Shown: positions 10,801-26,040 of the stretch, in pieces | How positions within the stretch are numbered: the first letter of the stretch is position 1 | How the letters are laid out: each line of letters starts with the position of its first letter | NCBI GenBank assembly: GCA_963978895.1 | Contig: OZ022240.1 | Coordinates: 6,857,737 to 6,921,736 of the forward strand | DNA length: 64,000 bases | From: Erpobdella octoculata | Taxonomy: Eukaryota; Annelida; Clitellata; Hirudinida; Erpobdellidae | Direction of reading: 5' to 3' | Position numbers and translations under genes: made by a program | The notes under the pieces: model-generated | The model's database searches: none | The model's input: the letters and a program-made list of their open reading frames with translations, nothing else | Told to the model about the DNA's origin: nothing

Positions 10801-13800
10801 TCACTGTACCACTGGGTTTATTTTTTGAGGATTTTCAACATATTCGTTGGTTGATCAAACCGAAACAACTTGATTTAATTGAATTAACTTTATTGAAAGT
10901 TAAGCATTTATACGTCCAGCGGCGGTTCAGTTGTAGAAGATTTTTTTATACGCATCTCGTTTGATAACAATTTTCTTTTCAGGTGAAATCGTGTTGGGTG
11001 ATATTTTGGATCCGACAAAAAAAAATGAATTCTACCCAGAGTATCATAACCTTACAATTGTTATTAAAGAGGTAATATCTTCTTGTTATTTTTTTATCAT
11101 TAAAAAGGTAATATATTATTTTTTGTTTTGTCATTCATAAATATAAATGATTGTTTGTCAGCAGACATTTAAGAGTTTTTATTTTTAATTTTCACTATGC
11201 AAGTTATAAAGTAATAAATAAATTTTTTGATCTTGAAAATTAATTGATATTGTGTTGATATTTTGTGTGTATAAAAAAATTATTTAGTTGCCGGATTTTA
11301 TTTATTTTCTATACTATTTTTGACGTTATGAATATTTATTTGCATTTCTGTTTGTTTGAAAACCAAAACTGTCCAATGATTGAAAACTTAGATAACCTTG
11401 AATTTTGTATCTTAAGAATGATATGTCTTGAGAACCTAACTTTTACCTTAATTTATCAAATCATCTAACTTTTTTCCCATTTTGTGTGTAAATCAAATCT
11501 CATTACACTCTAATAATAAGTTGAGAATTAATCAAGCAGAAGAATTAATGAATCCTCAAAACGGTAAAATAACGAATCAACAATATTAACAAGTAAAGGA
11601 AAAAACAAATTTGTCAACACAAACTTTGATTTCAAATACACTCGATTTAGAAATACGAAAAATCTTCAAATTAAGTTTCTTTTTTTTTTCAATTGAATCA
11701 TGTATTGTCATCCAATATAAAGCTATGCTGAAAGTTTCCGCTTCCTAGCTAGTCAAAAAGCTGGTTAACTTTTACTTGCAAGATTTGCGTACAGAGAAAG
11801 ACACACACACACACACACAGATTGTAACCTAAATAAAAGTTTGTAAAAACAAGAGATAAGAAGTTTTAGAACTGTGCTTCCCGACCATTTTCGCATCGCA
11901 CCATGCTGAACTGTTATATATGTTATCAAGTCGCATCATCAATGTTTAACTTCTGTAATGCTACTGTATGCAAGTTCAAATAAATGAAAATGGAACACAT
12001 TTGAAAGATGTTAATAACTAATAATAAACATATATGGCTAATTATGAAAAATATACTTGTAAAACATAGTTTCAATCAATTTAACCATTTTAATGTGGTG
12101 GTTGTCTTTACATGGATTTGAATAAACTGCCAATTTTTGGTTCAATTTTTCAAATAAACTCTTTAATCATGTTGAACTCTTTGGAAAAAACTGCAGGGCT
12201 TCGTTTCAATAAGGCTGAGGGCAGAAAAGTCTCTCACATACAGGTAAGTTGAACAGAATGAAAGAAGTGTATTCACAGCCTTAGATTCTTCCAAGAGTAC
12301 CTGAACCTGATTGTTCAATCTTAATCCAGAATTTGATCAAACTTAGCTCATCAAATTAAATCTTTAAACGTCTGTCAGCTCTAATATCCATAAACGATTT
12401 AATGTTAATAAAATTCTGGGAAATAATAGCTTTCGTATTAAACTTAAGGTGAAGGTCGCATTTGTTTACACAGAAAACAAGTAAAATTACCAGTAAATTG
12501 TTGAGAACGTCTGTTTCAACTTTTAAAATGAACATTTTTGAAAATTCTGTTGTTATATAGGAAATAAAATGGTTCATATTTCTATCACTGCACTCCTGAT
12601 TTGTTGTCACGGTACTCGGATATTAAGCACTGTTCTAGAACTTTTTCAGTATATATTTTTCTTTTAAATTTTAGACATCTTTTCTCATTTTTAAAAACAG
12701 CTTGTTTCAGAAAAATAAACATTATGAAGAGCATTCCTTTATTTACACTCTTCTGTCATTTTGCAATAAAATTAAACATTCAAATATTTTTTGGCTGGGG
12801 TAATAATTCTGTAATAGTTTTTTTTTCTTCACGAATATGTTTGCATCTGCAAGATTTAGTATGATTAGCACTGTTTTTTTTATTAATCAGGCATTATCAC
12901 CACAAATTCATATTAATTCAATATTTCGTTATGATTTTCTGTCAATTATCTTGTATATTGCAAAATGTAAATGGTAGATGAAATAGCATATGGCTTTTTC
13001 TTTCAATTTTTAAATTAAAAAAAAATTAATATTCATGAAAATAAGTTAAAAATTTATGGCAAGTACACAATGAATGTTTCGAAACTGATAATGTGATGTT
13101 TTAAATTATCGACAGTTTTTTAACATGCTGAAGTATTTCGTTGGAACGCGAGATGTGGATTTGGCGGAATTCGCAAGAGTCAACTTGTGCCATCAGCATG
13201 AAAATCGTTTCATCTCTTCACATAAAACGGTTATCTGTAACATGGAACGAATTGAGTTTACGCAAGTTTTCAACAAAGCCATCCAGTCCGCATCCTATTC
13301 GCTATTCTTCGACAAGGTCTGATTTTTTATAAAGCTGTTGTTAATTTTGTTAATTTCAATTTTCTTACTAGTATGTGCTGAGACTGAAAAGATAACTGGT
13401 CTATGAACGCGCAGTCATATCATGTCATCGTGCCCACATCTGTCCCATAGTAAATTTTTGCAAATGGGAAGGTTAACAACTTGAAGAGCCAACAAATTGC
13501 TTTGTAACATCTACGTTTAAAAATTAAATAAGCTGACATCTGAAAGGATATTCAAAATGCTGCAGTCATTGTGAAAAATACTTACAACAGTCTTTAAGAC
13601 GATGACATTTATTGACCAAACGTTACAAAAGCAAATTTATTATTGTCATTATCATGACATTTGTTAATGCATCCGTAGTAAGGAAGTTAAGCTGATTTAA
13701 TTGGAAGTTTTATGCTTACTAACAGAGTAAATTAACTGTTTGATAGGTTTTCATAGGTTAAGGTAATGAAAAACTTTTATTTACTTGTTTATTTATTTAT

Positions 13801-16800
13801 TTATTCATACTTTAGTTTACTTGGATATAATTAAAATACGAAAATTTTTCTAACACCCTGATATTCTTTGCAGTAATTTATTTCTGCTATTCAACAAAAC
13901 CAATTTTGTTTATTTATAATCATGCTGATCTTTTCACGAAAGAAATCTAATTAGGAAAACATTTTTTTATCAGCAATCTTTTTTCTTCTTTTTTTGAGTT
14001 TTAAAAATATGTAATACAACTTGAATATTTCTTTCCAACAGATGTTTAGCTGTTTAACAGGAAAAGTGGATAACAGTGTACAGACCAATATTAAAAATTA
14101 TAACACGGACATAAAAAATAAAGTTTGTTCATACATTCAAATATCTTAATTACATTGTAATTTCAAACCAAAAAAAACATTTTAATTACTTGCTATTTAT
14201 TTTAATTTAATGTAAATGTTTTGATTTAATGAATTAATAATTATACTTATTTTCTTAGTTGAGATTGCTTAAAAATGCTCTTGAGAAGATGGTTCATACT
14301 GAAGCTTTTGTTAAGGAGAAGTTTAGTTTGGACATGAGGTTAGTAATTTCTGTTAAAATGGGTAATTGTTGTTACCAGAGGCTCACCCATGGGGGTTCTG
14401 GAATTAGAACCTCCCCCCCCCCTGAAATTGATCTGGACAATTTTTTACTGCATGATAATATATTAATTTTTGTGTTGTTAGGAACGAAACAGAAATGTAG
14501 ATAATTGCTTTAAGCTAACACAAGTTTTATTGTAATGGTTTAACAAAAATAGACAGTCTTTGAAGTTTCTTAAAAGCGGACAAAGATCATAAATAACAAA
14601 GATATGTTATCTGTAGTTGAATGGATAACATAGAAATGTTATCTATGGTTGAATACATAACATTCCTTCCCCCTAGTGTTCATAATCCTTTAAATAGGAA
14701 GGGGGCTTGATGATTTGCCTCGGTCGAACCTCTGGTTCTTTTGGTAGGTTCGCCTCATGTGGAACATCTGCGACTGTTGCTGGAATATCATCTGGTTCCT
14801 TTGGTAGGGCTACCTCAGGTTGAACATCTGATGAATTATCCTGGTGCTGTACAGTGCGCTTCCGGATCAGATCAACATGTCGTCTCATTTGCTTACCATC
14901 TGGAGTTTTTGCTGTGTATGAGACTGGTCCTGTCGGCTCTTCTATGGTTGCAGGAATCCATTCAGACCTTGGACCATAACTTCTGATGAAGACAGGGTCA
15001 TTTGGCTGAAATTGTCTTATTTTGTCAGTTGCGATTTCTGCTATCTTCTTGTCCTGTTGCAACTGTTTGTCTCTGCAGTGGTCAGGATGCAAATGATCAA
15101 GACATGTTCTGAGTCTTCTGCCCATGAGTAATTCTGTTGGACTTGATCCTGTTCCTCTTGATGGAGTAATGTGCAAATTTAGCAAGAAAATTGACAATCT
15201 GTGATGCCAATTTCCTGTGATGATCTTTTTTAGACTGTTCTTTGTCGTCTGGACTGTCCTCTCAGCTTGGCCATTGCTCGCAGCATGGTAAGGAGATACT
15301 AATATGGATTGTATTAGGTTTCTTTTGCAGAACTCTTGGAATTCATTAGACGTGAATTGTGGTCCGTTGTCGGACACAATGGAGTCTGGCAGTCCATGCG
15401 TGGCAAACACTCCTCGGAGAACTGTTATTGTACTTTCAGCTGTTGTTGTTTTCATGTGTGCAACATCAATTCATTTGGAGTAAGCGTCTACAATAATAAG
15501 GAAATTCTGGCCTTGGAAAGGTCCGGCAAATTCGATGTGGACTCTAGACCACGGTCGTCTAGAAATTGGATGAGTAGGTGCGTTTTGATGTATCTGGCAG
15601 GTTTCACATGTAGAAACAAAGTTTTCAATGTCCTTATCTATGCCAGGCCACCACACATAAGAACGTGCTAAACTTTTCATTCATACTATGCCTGGGTGAG
15701 CGATGTGGAGTTTGTCAAGCACACGTTTACGCCCCTTTGCTTGTATTACCACCCTACTGCCCCAGAGTAAGCAGTGCTTGTGTATAGAAAGTTCATGCTG
15801 CTTCACTGAGTAAGGATGAAACTGTGCTTCTGGTTTCTGTGGCCATCTCCTTTCTACCCAAGTGAAGACTCTGGATAGCTCAGGATCTTGCCGTGTGAGT
15901 TGTGCCACTTCTGAAGATAACAAGGGTGGTGATGGGAGATCATCTAAGAAGAAGACATCTACAGGATCTGACTCATAAGCCTTTAATGGAGAACATGATA
16001 AACGGCTTAGTGCATCAGCATTTGAGATGATTTTTCCTGGCTTGTGGATTAAATTGAAATTGTAGGCACTAAGGATAACTGACCATCTTATCATTCTCTG
16101 TGAAATAATATCTGGTGTGATTGAACAGTCCCAACAACGGTTTGTGGTCTGTTACAAGCAAAAATTATCTATGGTTGAATACATAACATTAATAAACTTG
16201 TTTTACTGATGATAAATACACAGACAATTTGATGTAAAAATATTTTGGTTATCGGCTACTATATATATTATATTGTAATTGTAGTCCATCCCTTGCATGG
16301 AAAATACTTAAGGTTTTTCATATAAATATATGGCGATAAAAATTTTGTGTGGAGTTTTTCATCACAGAACAAAATAAATGGTTCAACTCTTTTGTACTTG
16401 TGCAGATATTTCACACCAGCAGTGAATTTTATCTTGCACAAAATAGCTAAAAAACCAAGAATTCCGATATTCTTATTTGAAAAATGGCTCATTTGTCTAA
16501 CTAATACACAATTTTGTCTGTCATTTTTAAAAATTTATACATTTTGATTTTGAAATTAAAGTATTCTGCTTTTTGAACTCAAACTTGATTTAACTGTTCT
16601 AAAAAGTGTCGATTTTTAATACGGTTTCAAAAGTATTAAATAATTGCAGCTGAAATTTTTTTCCAAAACCCTGCCCAACATTTTTTCCAAATCCTCCCTT
16701 CAAAAAAATCCTGGGTGTGCCACTGATTGTTACCGGGGTTTTTTTATGTTTAAACAAAATTAATCTTCGACTATGACCATTAAAAGTACACAAAATGTGC

Positions 16801-19800
16801 AAGATTGAAATAAAAATAAGTAACAAAATTATAGATATAATTATAAAGTTTATTTTTATTGACATGTTGTTCGATATACCTGGGCAAAGGCACAATTTTC
16901 ATCATTAATTTCATTTAATACATTATTTTACAGTTTATTTCTCCATTTAATACATAAATTTAAAATTTTTTGGAACAACCTTTTCCTTCAGCCCATTTTG
17001 TATTCATGTCTCATCTGTTTTTACATTAGCATTTTACATATGACTGTGCCAGTTACATATAGCTGTGCCAGTTACACATGGTTGTGCCAGTTACACATGG
17101 TTGTGCCAGTTACATGTCGCTGTGATGTACATACGTCTTGATAATTTATTTCAACATGTTTTAGACAATTCATCCATTTGAAATTTAACAATCATTTTGC
17201 ACATACTTACTTACTGATACGCTAGATACTACTGTATTATAGATGCTCGTTAATTCAAATCAACCTCACTCTCTCATGTGTGTAATTATTTTACCATTTA
17301 CTTTTTTTTTCATCTGTTCAGTTATAATTACTAACCTCGAACACATTGGCATCAACAACTATGGCTTTTTGATTGATTTTCTTGCAAAGTTCATGTAGTG
17401 CAATTTTAATGTTTCAATCCAATGCTATAGTAGTGAGACAGCAATTTCAAGGTTTCAATCCACTGCTAACTGTGATGTCGTGATGCTGCTGTATCCTATT
17501 GATCAAAGAAGCTTTATAAGTAGTTCACAACATAAATATCTACTTGAATTGGTTACCATCTTTTGTTTTCTATAGTGGTTGAAGAACCTTTCAGTTGCAT
17601 GTACTTCAGGGATCCACAGAAGCCACTAGAAAACATGGTGTCCTGATTGACTCAAACTTGTCTTAAAAAGCTTACTTTAGCTGTATCATTTTTTAATGCC
17701 CTACTATAGATGGGGAAAAGTTTTTTTTTTTCACTATCACCATTAGGCTTCCATTTTGGTTCAGAATGTTTTTTTGTTTTTTTAATTCTTTAGTAAATAT
17801 ATATAAAAGTATTTAATATCACTCCCATTAATTGACCAAACAAATATAATCAACAGTTGGCTTAATTCTTTTTTTATAATTTGTTGTTATGATTAAAAGT
17901 TAGTATTGTATTTAAAACCCAATACAAATTTCACCGTGCTGGCTACGATGACTGCTAGAGTTTCAGATTTGTTATTCATCTGCAGTTTCAAAGGTATATT
18001 GAATGCCAAGAAAATTTTGTGTGGAAAAGAAGAAATCGAAGATTTTGAGAACTTCGATGACATTGAAGGTACTATTTATAGCTCACTGTTTTTTCTATTG
18101 ATAATTAAATTTGTAAACTAAAGATTAAGTAGGTTATAAAAAATTAAGTAGATTATAAAAGATCAAGTAGATTATAAGCAACAAGTCTTGCATGTAATCA
18201 AATTACTTAATTAGTAACATGTTTTTGCATGATGCCTTATGTAATCAAATTATTTAATTAGTGACATGTTTATTAATTAATTAGTAATATGTTTTTACTG
18301 TAATGATATTGTGGTGGATGATGATGATGATGATAATGACACTGCTCTACTTGAAATGATACTGTGGTGTATGATGATGATGATGACAATGATACTGCTC
18401 CATTTGTTGTGTTATGTTACAGTGGTGGATGATGATGATGCTTTATTTGTTCTTAGATAAAAAAATTAGGATGTGATTTTTTTTGTGTCAGGAATATACT
18501 GCTCTCAATACTTCAGATTTAATGAAAGAGTATTGAGTCTTTCGAGACCTATCAAGATCTACGGACAGATTGAAAATGACGAAAAAGCAAAAAGTCTTGC
18601 TGACGTTGTATGTAATTAATCAAATTACATAATTATTAACTTGATTTTTATATTATAGGCCTTACTTAATTAGTAACATGGTTTTGTAAGATGTCTTACG
18701 TAATCAAATTACTAAATTAGTTATATTTTTTGTAGAATATACACCTAATAGCATAACATCTATTTTATTGAATTGTAATAAAATTCATTGTTGTCGATGA
18801 ACATCTTCTGAAATGTGTTTTTTCTTCTTAACTTCATTTACGATGACAGGTGTTTCAACAAAGGACATTGTTGGCCATTCTAATTTTAAAAATTTTGTTA
18901 CAGTTTGGCAGGCAGACAGAAAGCAACTTAACCAAGAAGCTATTAAAACATTGTATGAAAAACACTTCATGCACTTTGTTGAAACATTCGTCATCGTAAA
19001 TCTGAGGAAATGATAGTACACAAGTACTTCTATCAGCCAAAATATTAATTTCGTTACTTTTAAAATAGGAAAAAAAATGTCCTAAACATCAATTTTTCAG
19101 CATATGCGACTATCTATGATTGAATTTGAATTAATCTGATTTTTTTAAACAGATAGACAAAAAAATAGGATCTATCAAATTATTTTTGGAGAAATTTGAG
19201 AAAGCTCCGCAGTCATTTGCTGAAGTACATGATTTCTTGAGGAAAGGAGAATTTTCAGATCAATTAAAGGTACTAGTCATTAGGGATATCACGGGTACCC
19301 GACCCGAACCTGAAGTTCGGTACTACCCGGTCTTTTTTGGCTACCCGAACTTTTGAAACTGTGAAACCCGAACTTTCTGAAAATTGAAACCCGAACCCAA
19401 ACCCGAATTTTTGAAAAACAGAAACCCCGAAATTTTGAAAATGAAAAACCCGAACCCGGTGTTTAAAAAATTAAAACCCGAACTCCAAGCTTTAAAATTC
19501 TAAAACAATCCCTGAGTTTTCAAAACTTGCTACATCAATGAAATCTAGTATTAAAAATCACTTCTAGGCATTTTGTTTCACGAACAACATTTGTTCAGCA
19601 GTATGATTCAATCAATATATGAGTATAGTGCCTCTCAACAGTTGCTTAGATAGAACGCTGGTTAATGGGTAAATAAATAGCGTTTAGTTATGATCACCTA
19701 TGTAAGAAAAATTATTTTGTACATAAATACATATAATACCAATCCGTAAAAAGAGTTATAAAATAAACAACAACTTATTTTGTGACACAAGTTGGTCTAG

Positions 19801-22800
19801 TGGCTTATAGACCAGCCTGGGTATCCTTAGTACCCGGGTTCGATTCCAGGTTTGCTGAAATTGTTTTCTTGAGCAAGGAACTGACTAACTCATATTCGAT
19901 CGGGTACCCTAAGTTTTTCATTCTTAACTGGTCAATAAATGAATGTTGAGTTGTATATATTTCATGTAGCAACGGCCTTAATCTCACGACCTTTATCTTT
20001 TTACATATTACAACAAAATATTAATACATTTTATAAGTTTTAATGACAGGATCTATGTTTTGACAAAAGCGTCCTTCATTGTATAGACAAGTATAGTTGT
20101 CTATTATTTTAAACTTCAAATAAACAATTTGAGGGCACTTAAGAACCGTTTATTTTATGTTATAGTTACATAACTCGTTATGATAAGAACGCGAAGCTCA
20201 TATGTAATGCTAGACCAATTTAAGAAAAAGAGCTATTTTTAAACAGATTTTAGAAAAATAAAATAACAACATAAGTATTTGCTGTCGTATTTATGTTGTT
20301 TATTATTGTAATACAGAACTTTCCAAATATTTCACTTAATCCGTTTAGCCAACAATAAAATATATTAGCGCTAAGATTACTCTCCGGCGCATTTTCAAAA
20401 TTATCAAAACTGTACTACCCAAACCCGACCTGAACCCGAAAGGTTTTAATTTTGAAACCCGGACCCAAACCCGAACCCGAAATTTTTTAAATCAAAAACC
20501 CTTACCCGATTTTTGAAAAGTTGAAAACCCAAACCCGGTTTTTGAAAAAATGAAAACCCGAAACCGAACCCGGAAATTTTAAATTCAAGAACCCGAACCC
20601 GAAAAGTCTAAAAAGTCCTACTAGTCATAGTGCTTTTCATTTTAGCAAACCTTTTTTTAGCACAGAAGTAAAAAGTGTACATTTTTGTGGGATTGGCATT
20701 GGCTTGGATCATCTACTTTTAAGTGGGAGAAATCCCTTATTGTGACAGTAGCTTTAAGTAAGGCTTATTAAAGCAAGAAGACAAAGAAGAAGTAACCTTG
20801 GATTTTTTAGACTTGTTTATTGTTGGAAATGTTTACAAAAAATACTTACCTGAATACGTGATTAACAATCATTTAAATAGCATGCAATAGGTTCATAAAG
20901 CTGAACACCAGGGCTGTCCGTGTGACCATTTTGTGTCAAAAATGTTTCCTCAAAATGGATAACTGCATAACCTGATTATTTAGCATATACTCAGGTTATG
21001 TTTGTTGTAAAAAAGCAAAACAAAATTGATTTTTTAATTAATCTATTTGTTATAACAGATTGTATTGATAGGTCAGTCTATCAGTATGTTTGAATAGAAC
21101 TTAAACATAACTCCAATGTTACCGATTTTGTTCTAACTGTAAAGTTGTCGTTTGACGTAGGTTGTTGTCTCTCTGTGGCATGCCTCTGAACCTACACTCA
21201 ATATATGGTTGCTTCAAAATTTCATGAACAACAGAGGAAAATTAGGTTACGAGAATGTATTAGGCGCTGCATCTCGAGTTTCTCAAGCGTTCGTTGCACT
21301 TTACAGGGTTTGAAAGTTTTAATTGTTTTAATTGTTTTGTTAGCTTTAATTTTTTTATTCAGTTTTTTAACGTAAGTGCTGACTAAACAGTCGATAATCA
21401 AATTTCAGTAAGAGTCAGATTATCAGTTTGTTCACAGTTGACATTTATTAACACTAAAAAAAGCTGAAAAAAAATCATGTCTGATATATCTGGAATTATT
21501 TTCTTATTTATTTTTTGTTGTAAGTCTTTTAGTTCTTATTTTCTTTTACAGTGCTTTGATAGAATAGTGGTTGAATCGACATCAAAAAGCTTGTTAGAAG
21601 AAAAGTTTAAGATGAAGACTGAAGAAACTGCTTCGATTACCAATGGTAACAAATAATTATTTTTATATAATGTTGTAAGGCGGAGGGGAGTCAGAAATTT
21701 ACGATTAAGGGAAGATAGGGGTTTAAGAAATATGACATAACATTAAAATATATTATAATTATTGTTTAAATATGTCAAATAAACAAAAAATTCATATCTT
21801 TACTCTTAAAAAATGCTAATTTTAACTAATTCAATTTTTTTCAATACATTTTTATGTATAAAAACAATTGAGTGTTTAAAGATGACCTGGATGGTTTTTT
21901 TTAGCAGTGGGTCAGAACATTGTAACATCATATAGGTGGAAAGTCTGGCTTTTTGTGACAAAAAATAATAATTTTTTTATTAGGTATAATTATTCAAAGC
22001 TCAAAAAAGAAAAATAGGCCAGTCTTAAAATATAAAATCATCATGCAAGTCGAAAGGGTTGAACATGCTTCTTCAATCGTTGACAAAATGTAGGTTAGCT
22101 ACCTTGTTATTTATTAATATGCGTAATTTATTTAGAGCCTGAAGATCTATATACAGTTTCTTCTTTTTTAAATTAATCATTTCAACTTATTTTATCTGAC
22201 AGAACCCACAGAAAAGTTTCTAGACCAACCCGTCCTAGATACATGCAATTTGGTTTTACTGATTTGCAGGATCTAATAGAACACGCTTTTATTCAGCAGA
22301 CCACTGGATCTGATCCTATCGGAACTGTTCTTCAACACTTTTCGGGTCATTGCTTATATTCCGACTAGTAAGCTGATGATGATCTTCAAATGTTCTTTTC
22401 TTATTGTTGAATGAGTTTTCTTGTGCTGTTATTGAAAGAAACAAAAAATAGGAAAAGAGATGGATAGATACTTTAGCGTAAAATATATATATGTGTGTGT
22501 GTTTGTGTGTTTGCGTGTTTCTTTTTTGTGAGAGCTTCACGAAAAACTTAGCAGGTAAAATCTTTTCTCTCTGTGGGGCATGTGAAAGATCAGCGCCACT
22601 GAGCTTTGTAAGAAGCACTATATAAGTTACCACATTTCATTTCATTTTTATTACAAAGTTATAAATATTTATAAATAAACTATTTTAAAGTTAAGAATAT
22701 TTTATGCAGCGAATCAGTTGTTATCTCGTTGTTTCCTGTTCTGCTGTTCTTCTCTTGGATATTTTTTGCATGGAGGTACGCTTATAAATCGGTGTCAGAG

Positions 22801-25093
22801 AAAGAAACACATATGAAAGATTATTTAAAGGTTAAACTTAATGTCTACAGCTTTCAAATTCTAACTTTCATAAAGGGACTAGTTGCAGTATTCAATTTTG
22901 AACACTACTTTTCATCTAAAACATCAACGACTAGGTTAATTTCCGCCTCGCTAATTGCGAGCCAGTCCCAAGCCTGGAGAAAGAAGGAGGTAAATGTTAC
23001 AAGGATCAAATTATGATCCACGACAGGAAGTACTTAGGTGCTTCCTACATACAGCCAATTTCAGTCTTAAAACACCTGGTGTAAAAGACTATAAACTATT
23101 ATAGAAAAAAAACTAATAGGTTTTCCAAAACACAATCCTTAGCTACATAAAACATTTTGTTGAAATCATGTAAAATTTTAGTACAAAATGTTACATTTGA
23201 TGGTTGATGGCCCTTAAAATACAAATAACAAAACGTAACAAACTTGAACAGTATTTATATACTTTTTTCATAATAGTTTTTGTTATGCAAAAATTGTTAA
23301 TTTTTATTTATACACCAGGTTCCTTGTAATAGAATATTTTAACCCCATTTGTTTATTATTGATTTGACTGTAATTGTAGAAAAATAAATGATTGTAATCT
23401 GAGTCAGTCCCAAGCCTGGAAAAAAGAGGAAGAAACAATTAAAAAGATCAAGTTATGATCGTTGACATGAAGTACTTTGGCATTTTCTACATACTGATAA
23501 ATCAGTCTTAAAACACCTGGTGTAAAAGACTAAAAAACTAATGTACAAAAAATTAATAGTTGTATCCTGTTATGTTCTAATAGACTCCTCTTATAACAAA
23601 GTCACATTATCAGTGTTTTATACTGCTATATAAAATTATTGTTCGCATAAATGCAAAGATCGCATTTTCTTCAGAAAAACATAAAATGCAGCAAAGAGTA
23701 ATCAGAGGTTTTCTCAATTAGTGGTTCATAAATTCCCATCTGTAAACGTTTCCTCTTAAAATAGCTGATGACCATGGGGGAGGAGTCGCAGATACTTTAT
23801 CCAAAAAATTCCAAAACATTATGCACTTTTGTCTTTAACAATAGCTGATATTGGGGGGGGTGTAGTCGGAGGAACTTTCTCCAAAAATGTTCAGAATTCT
23901 GTATCCGCCGAAGTTCGCATTTTTGAAATGTCTGCTTTGAGAAAAATCTGTGGTGTCAGCTGGAAAAGCAAATGGAGAAATGACGATATAAAATTATCGC
24001 TGAAGAAGAAGTGTGACGTTGTAGAGAAAATCCGATGAAGATGACTTTCTTATTTTGCCATGCTAACAGAATTCATGCAAACAAGAATTCCAGTGAAAAT
24101 ACTCAACGGATGGCTTCATGGGAGCAGGCCAAGAGGAAGACTGCAGAAAAATTAGCTGGTTGTTGTGGAGGAGGTTTGTATGAAAATACATATCACACTT
24201 GCAGACCACTGAAAATTGAAAGCGGTGGAAAAATCTTATGTTTGGGCCGCCAAGGTGCTCTACTGACTCGTAATGGCCATGATGATGATGATGCTGTAAT
24301 ACTTTAAAAGCCTATTTTTGTTTGTGCCAACAATTTCATTCGCTATAAGACGTATTTCGCAATAAACGATTTCGTTATAGAAGGAATGCACTGTAGTTAT
24401 ATTATACTGTCTGTTGTGAACTGTTCAGAAATATATGGTAGTAGCAAAAATTGGTTTTTGAACTCATTATTGGTTTAATTATGATAATTAAAAAAGGTTG
24501 AGGGAAATGTCTAAAAAGAAATGTCTTAACATAAAAGCAATCGAATATAATTAATTCACCATTTTTTTAAATTATCATTTATGGAGTAACAATAAGTTTT
24601 TAAATTAATCTTTAACATCGTTTGCAAGATTTCTTTAAATTGATAAATTTGGAAGCTTAAACAAGCATTTTTTTGTATTTCAGGCAATGGGTGTGACTAC
24701 CACAGCATATTGGCTGTCTTGGTATATTACTGCCTTGGCCGTTAGTCTTATCCCAATGGTGATCCTATGCTTTATTTTTAAGGTTTATTTACTCTTTTGT
24801 TTATATATATATATATTAAAAATATATAAATAAATATAAAATTTATAAATAAATATAAAAATATATATATAGATAGATAAAAATTATCTATCTGGCAGCA
24901 GACTAGCTGTCGAGCCGAAGTAAGGACTTCTGAGCCTATCAGAGTCGTAGTCTAATGTTAAGTAGCTCCGAAAGACTGAGACTTCTAGCCATCATTTTTT
25001 GGTGATGGTCGGTGGCTCAGTTGGTAAGAGCGCTTGCATTTAGGCGAGGCGGTGTTGCCGTAGACACGTGGGTTCGATTCCTAGTAGAGTCGT

Positions 25094-25132
<39 letters not shown>

Positions 25133-26009
25133 AGAAACATAGCGTTGATATGTTTTTACGAGCCACATATATCAGAAACTTGGATGGCGTACAATCCACC
25201 ACGAAATAACGCAAATATACATGTCTCAACTTCAGACTCGAACCCACGACTGTCGGATCGGCAACACCGCCTCGCATCATGCCAACTACCTTACCATCTG
25301 CGCCACTTCCACCGCCAAAAAACAGTGGTTGTTAAGCGCTTTTGTTGGGGTATGTTGAACACAACACTCGACTATGAATGGGTACGAATCAATGCTCGAT
25401 AGTATTATAAGTTGTACGGCGTACAATCCGTCACTAGCTAATTTAATAACTATCGAAGATATATGTTTTTATGATATATATTATAAGGAAACATAGCGTT
25501 GATATGTTTTTACGAGCCACATATATCAGAAACTTGGATGGCATACAATCCACCACGAAATAACGCAAATATACATGTCTCAACTTCAGACTCGAACCCA
25601 CGACTGTCGGATCGGCAACACCGCCTCGCATCATGCCAACTACCTTACCATCTGCGCCACTTCCACCGCCAAAAAACAGTGGTTGTTAAGCGCTTTTGTT
25701 GGGGTATGTTGAACACAACACTCGACTATGAATGGGTACGAATCAATGCTCGATAGTATTATAAGTTGTACGGCGTACAATCCGTCACTAGCTAATTTAA
25801 TAACTATCGAAGATATATGTTTTTATGATATATATTATAAGGAAACATTGCGTTGATATGTTTTTACGAGCCTCGCATCATGCCAACTACCTTACCATCT
25901 GCGCCACTTCTACCGCCAAAAAACAACGCCGTACAACTTATAATACTATTGGCATGATGCGAGGCGGTGTTGCCGATCCGACAGTCGTGGGTTCGAGTCT
26001 GAAGTTGAG

Positions 26010-26040
<31 letters not shown>

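Larger units (their letters stand above)
14376..16725. mobile_element. hAT-like element carrying a nested Ty3/gypsy relic
   Basis: The left end is CAGAGGCTCACCCA, and the right end read inward is CAGTGGCACACCCA (12 of 14 bases agree). The flanking octamers are GTTGTTAC (14368-14375) and ATTGTTAC (16726-16733), 7 of 8 identical. Most of the interior (14476-16188) is a gypsy retrotransposon fragment, so the hAT core is only about 640 bp. Moderate confidence, because the TSD is imperfect. Confidence 0.6.

Noticed and set aside
15336..15671. Plus-strand frame of 111 codons
   Set aside because: Shadow of the minus-strand gypsy integrase.
22346..22347. Splice donor TCGG|gtcatt for exon 15
   Set aside because: It gives the wrong phase and loses the conserved HCLYSD segment; gtaagc at 22368 fits.
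25012..25090. Possible tRNA gene
   Set aside because: A and B boxes are present but the acceptor stem does not close and the same head recurs in dispersed SINE copies.
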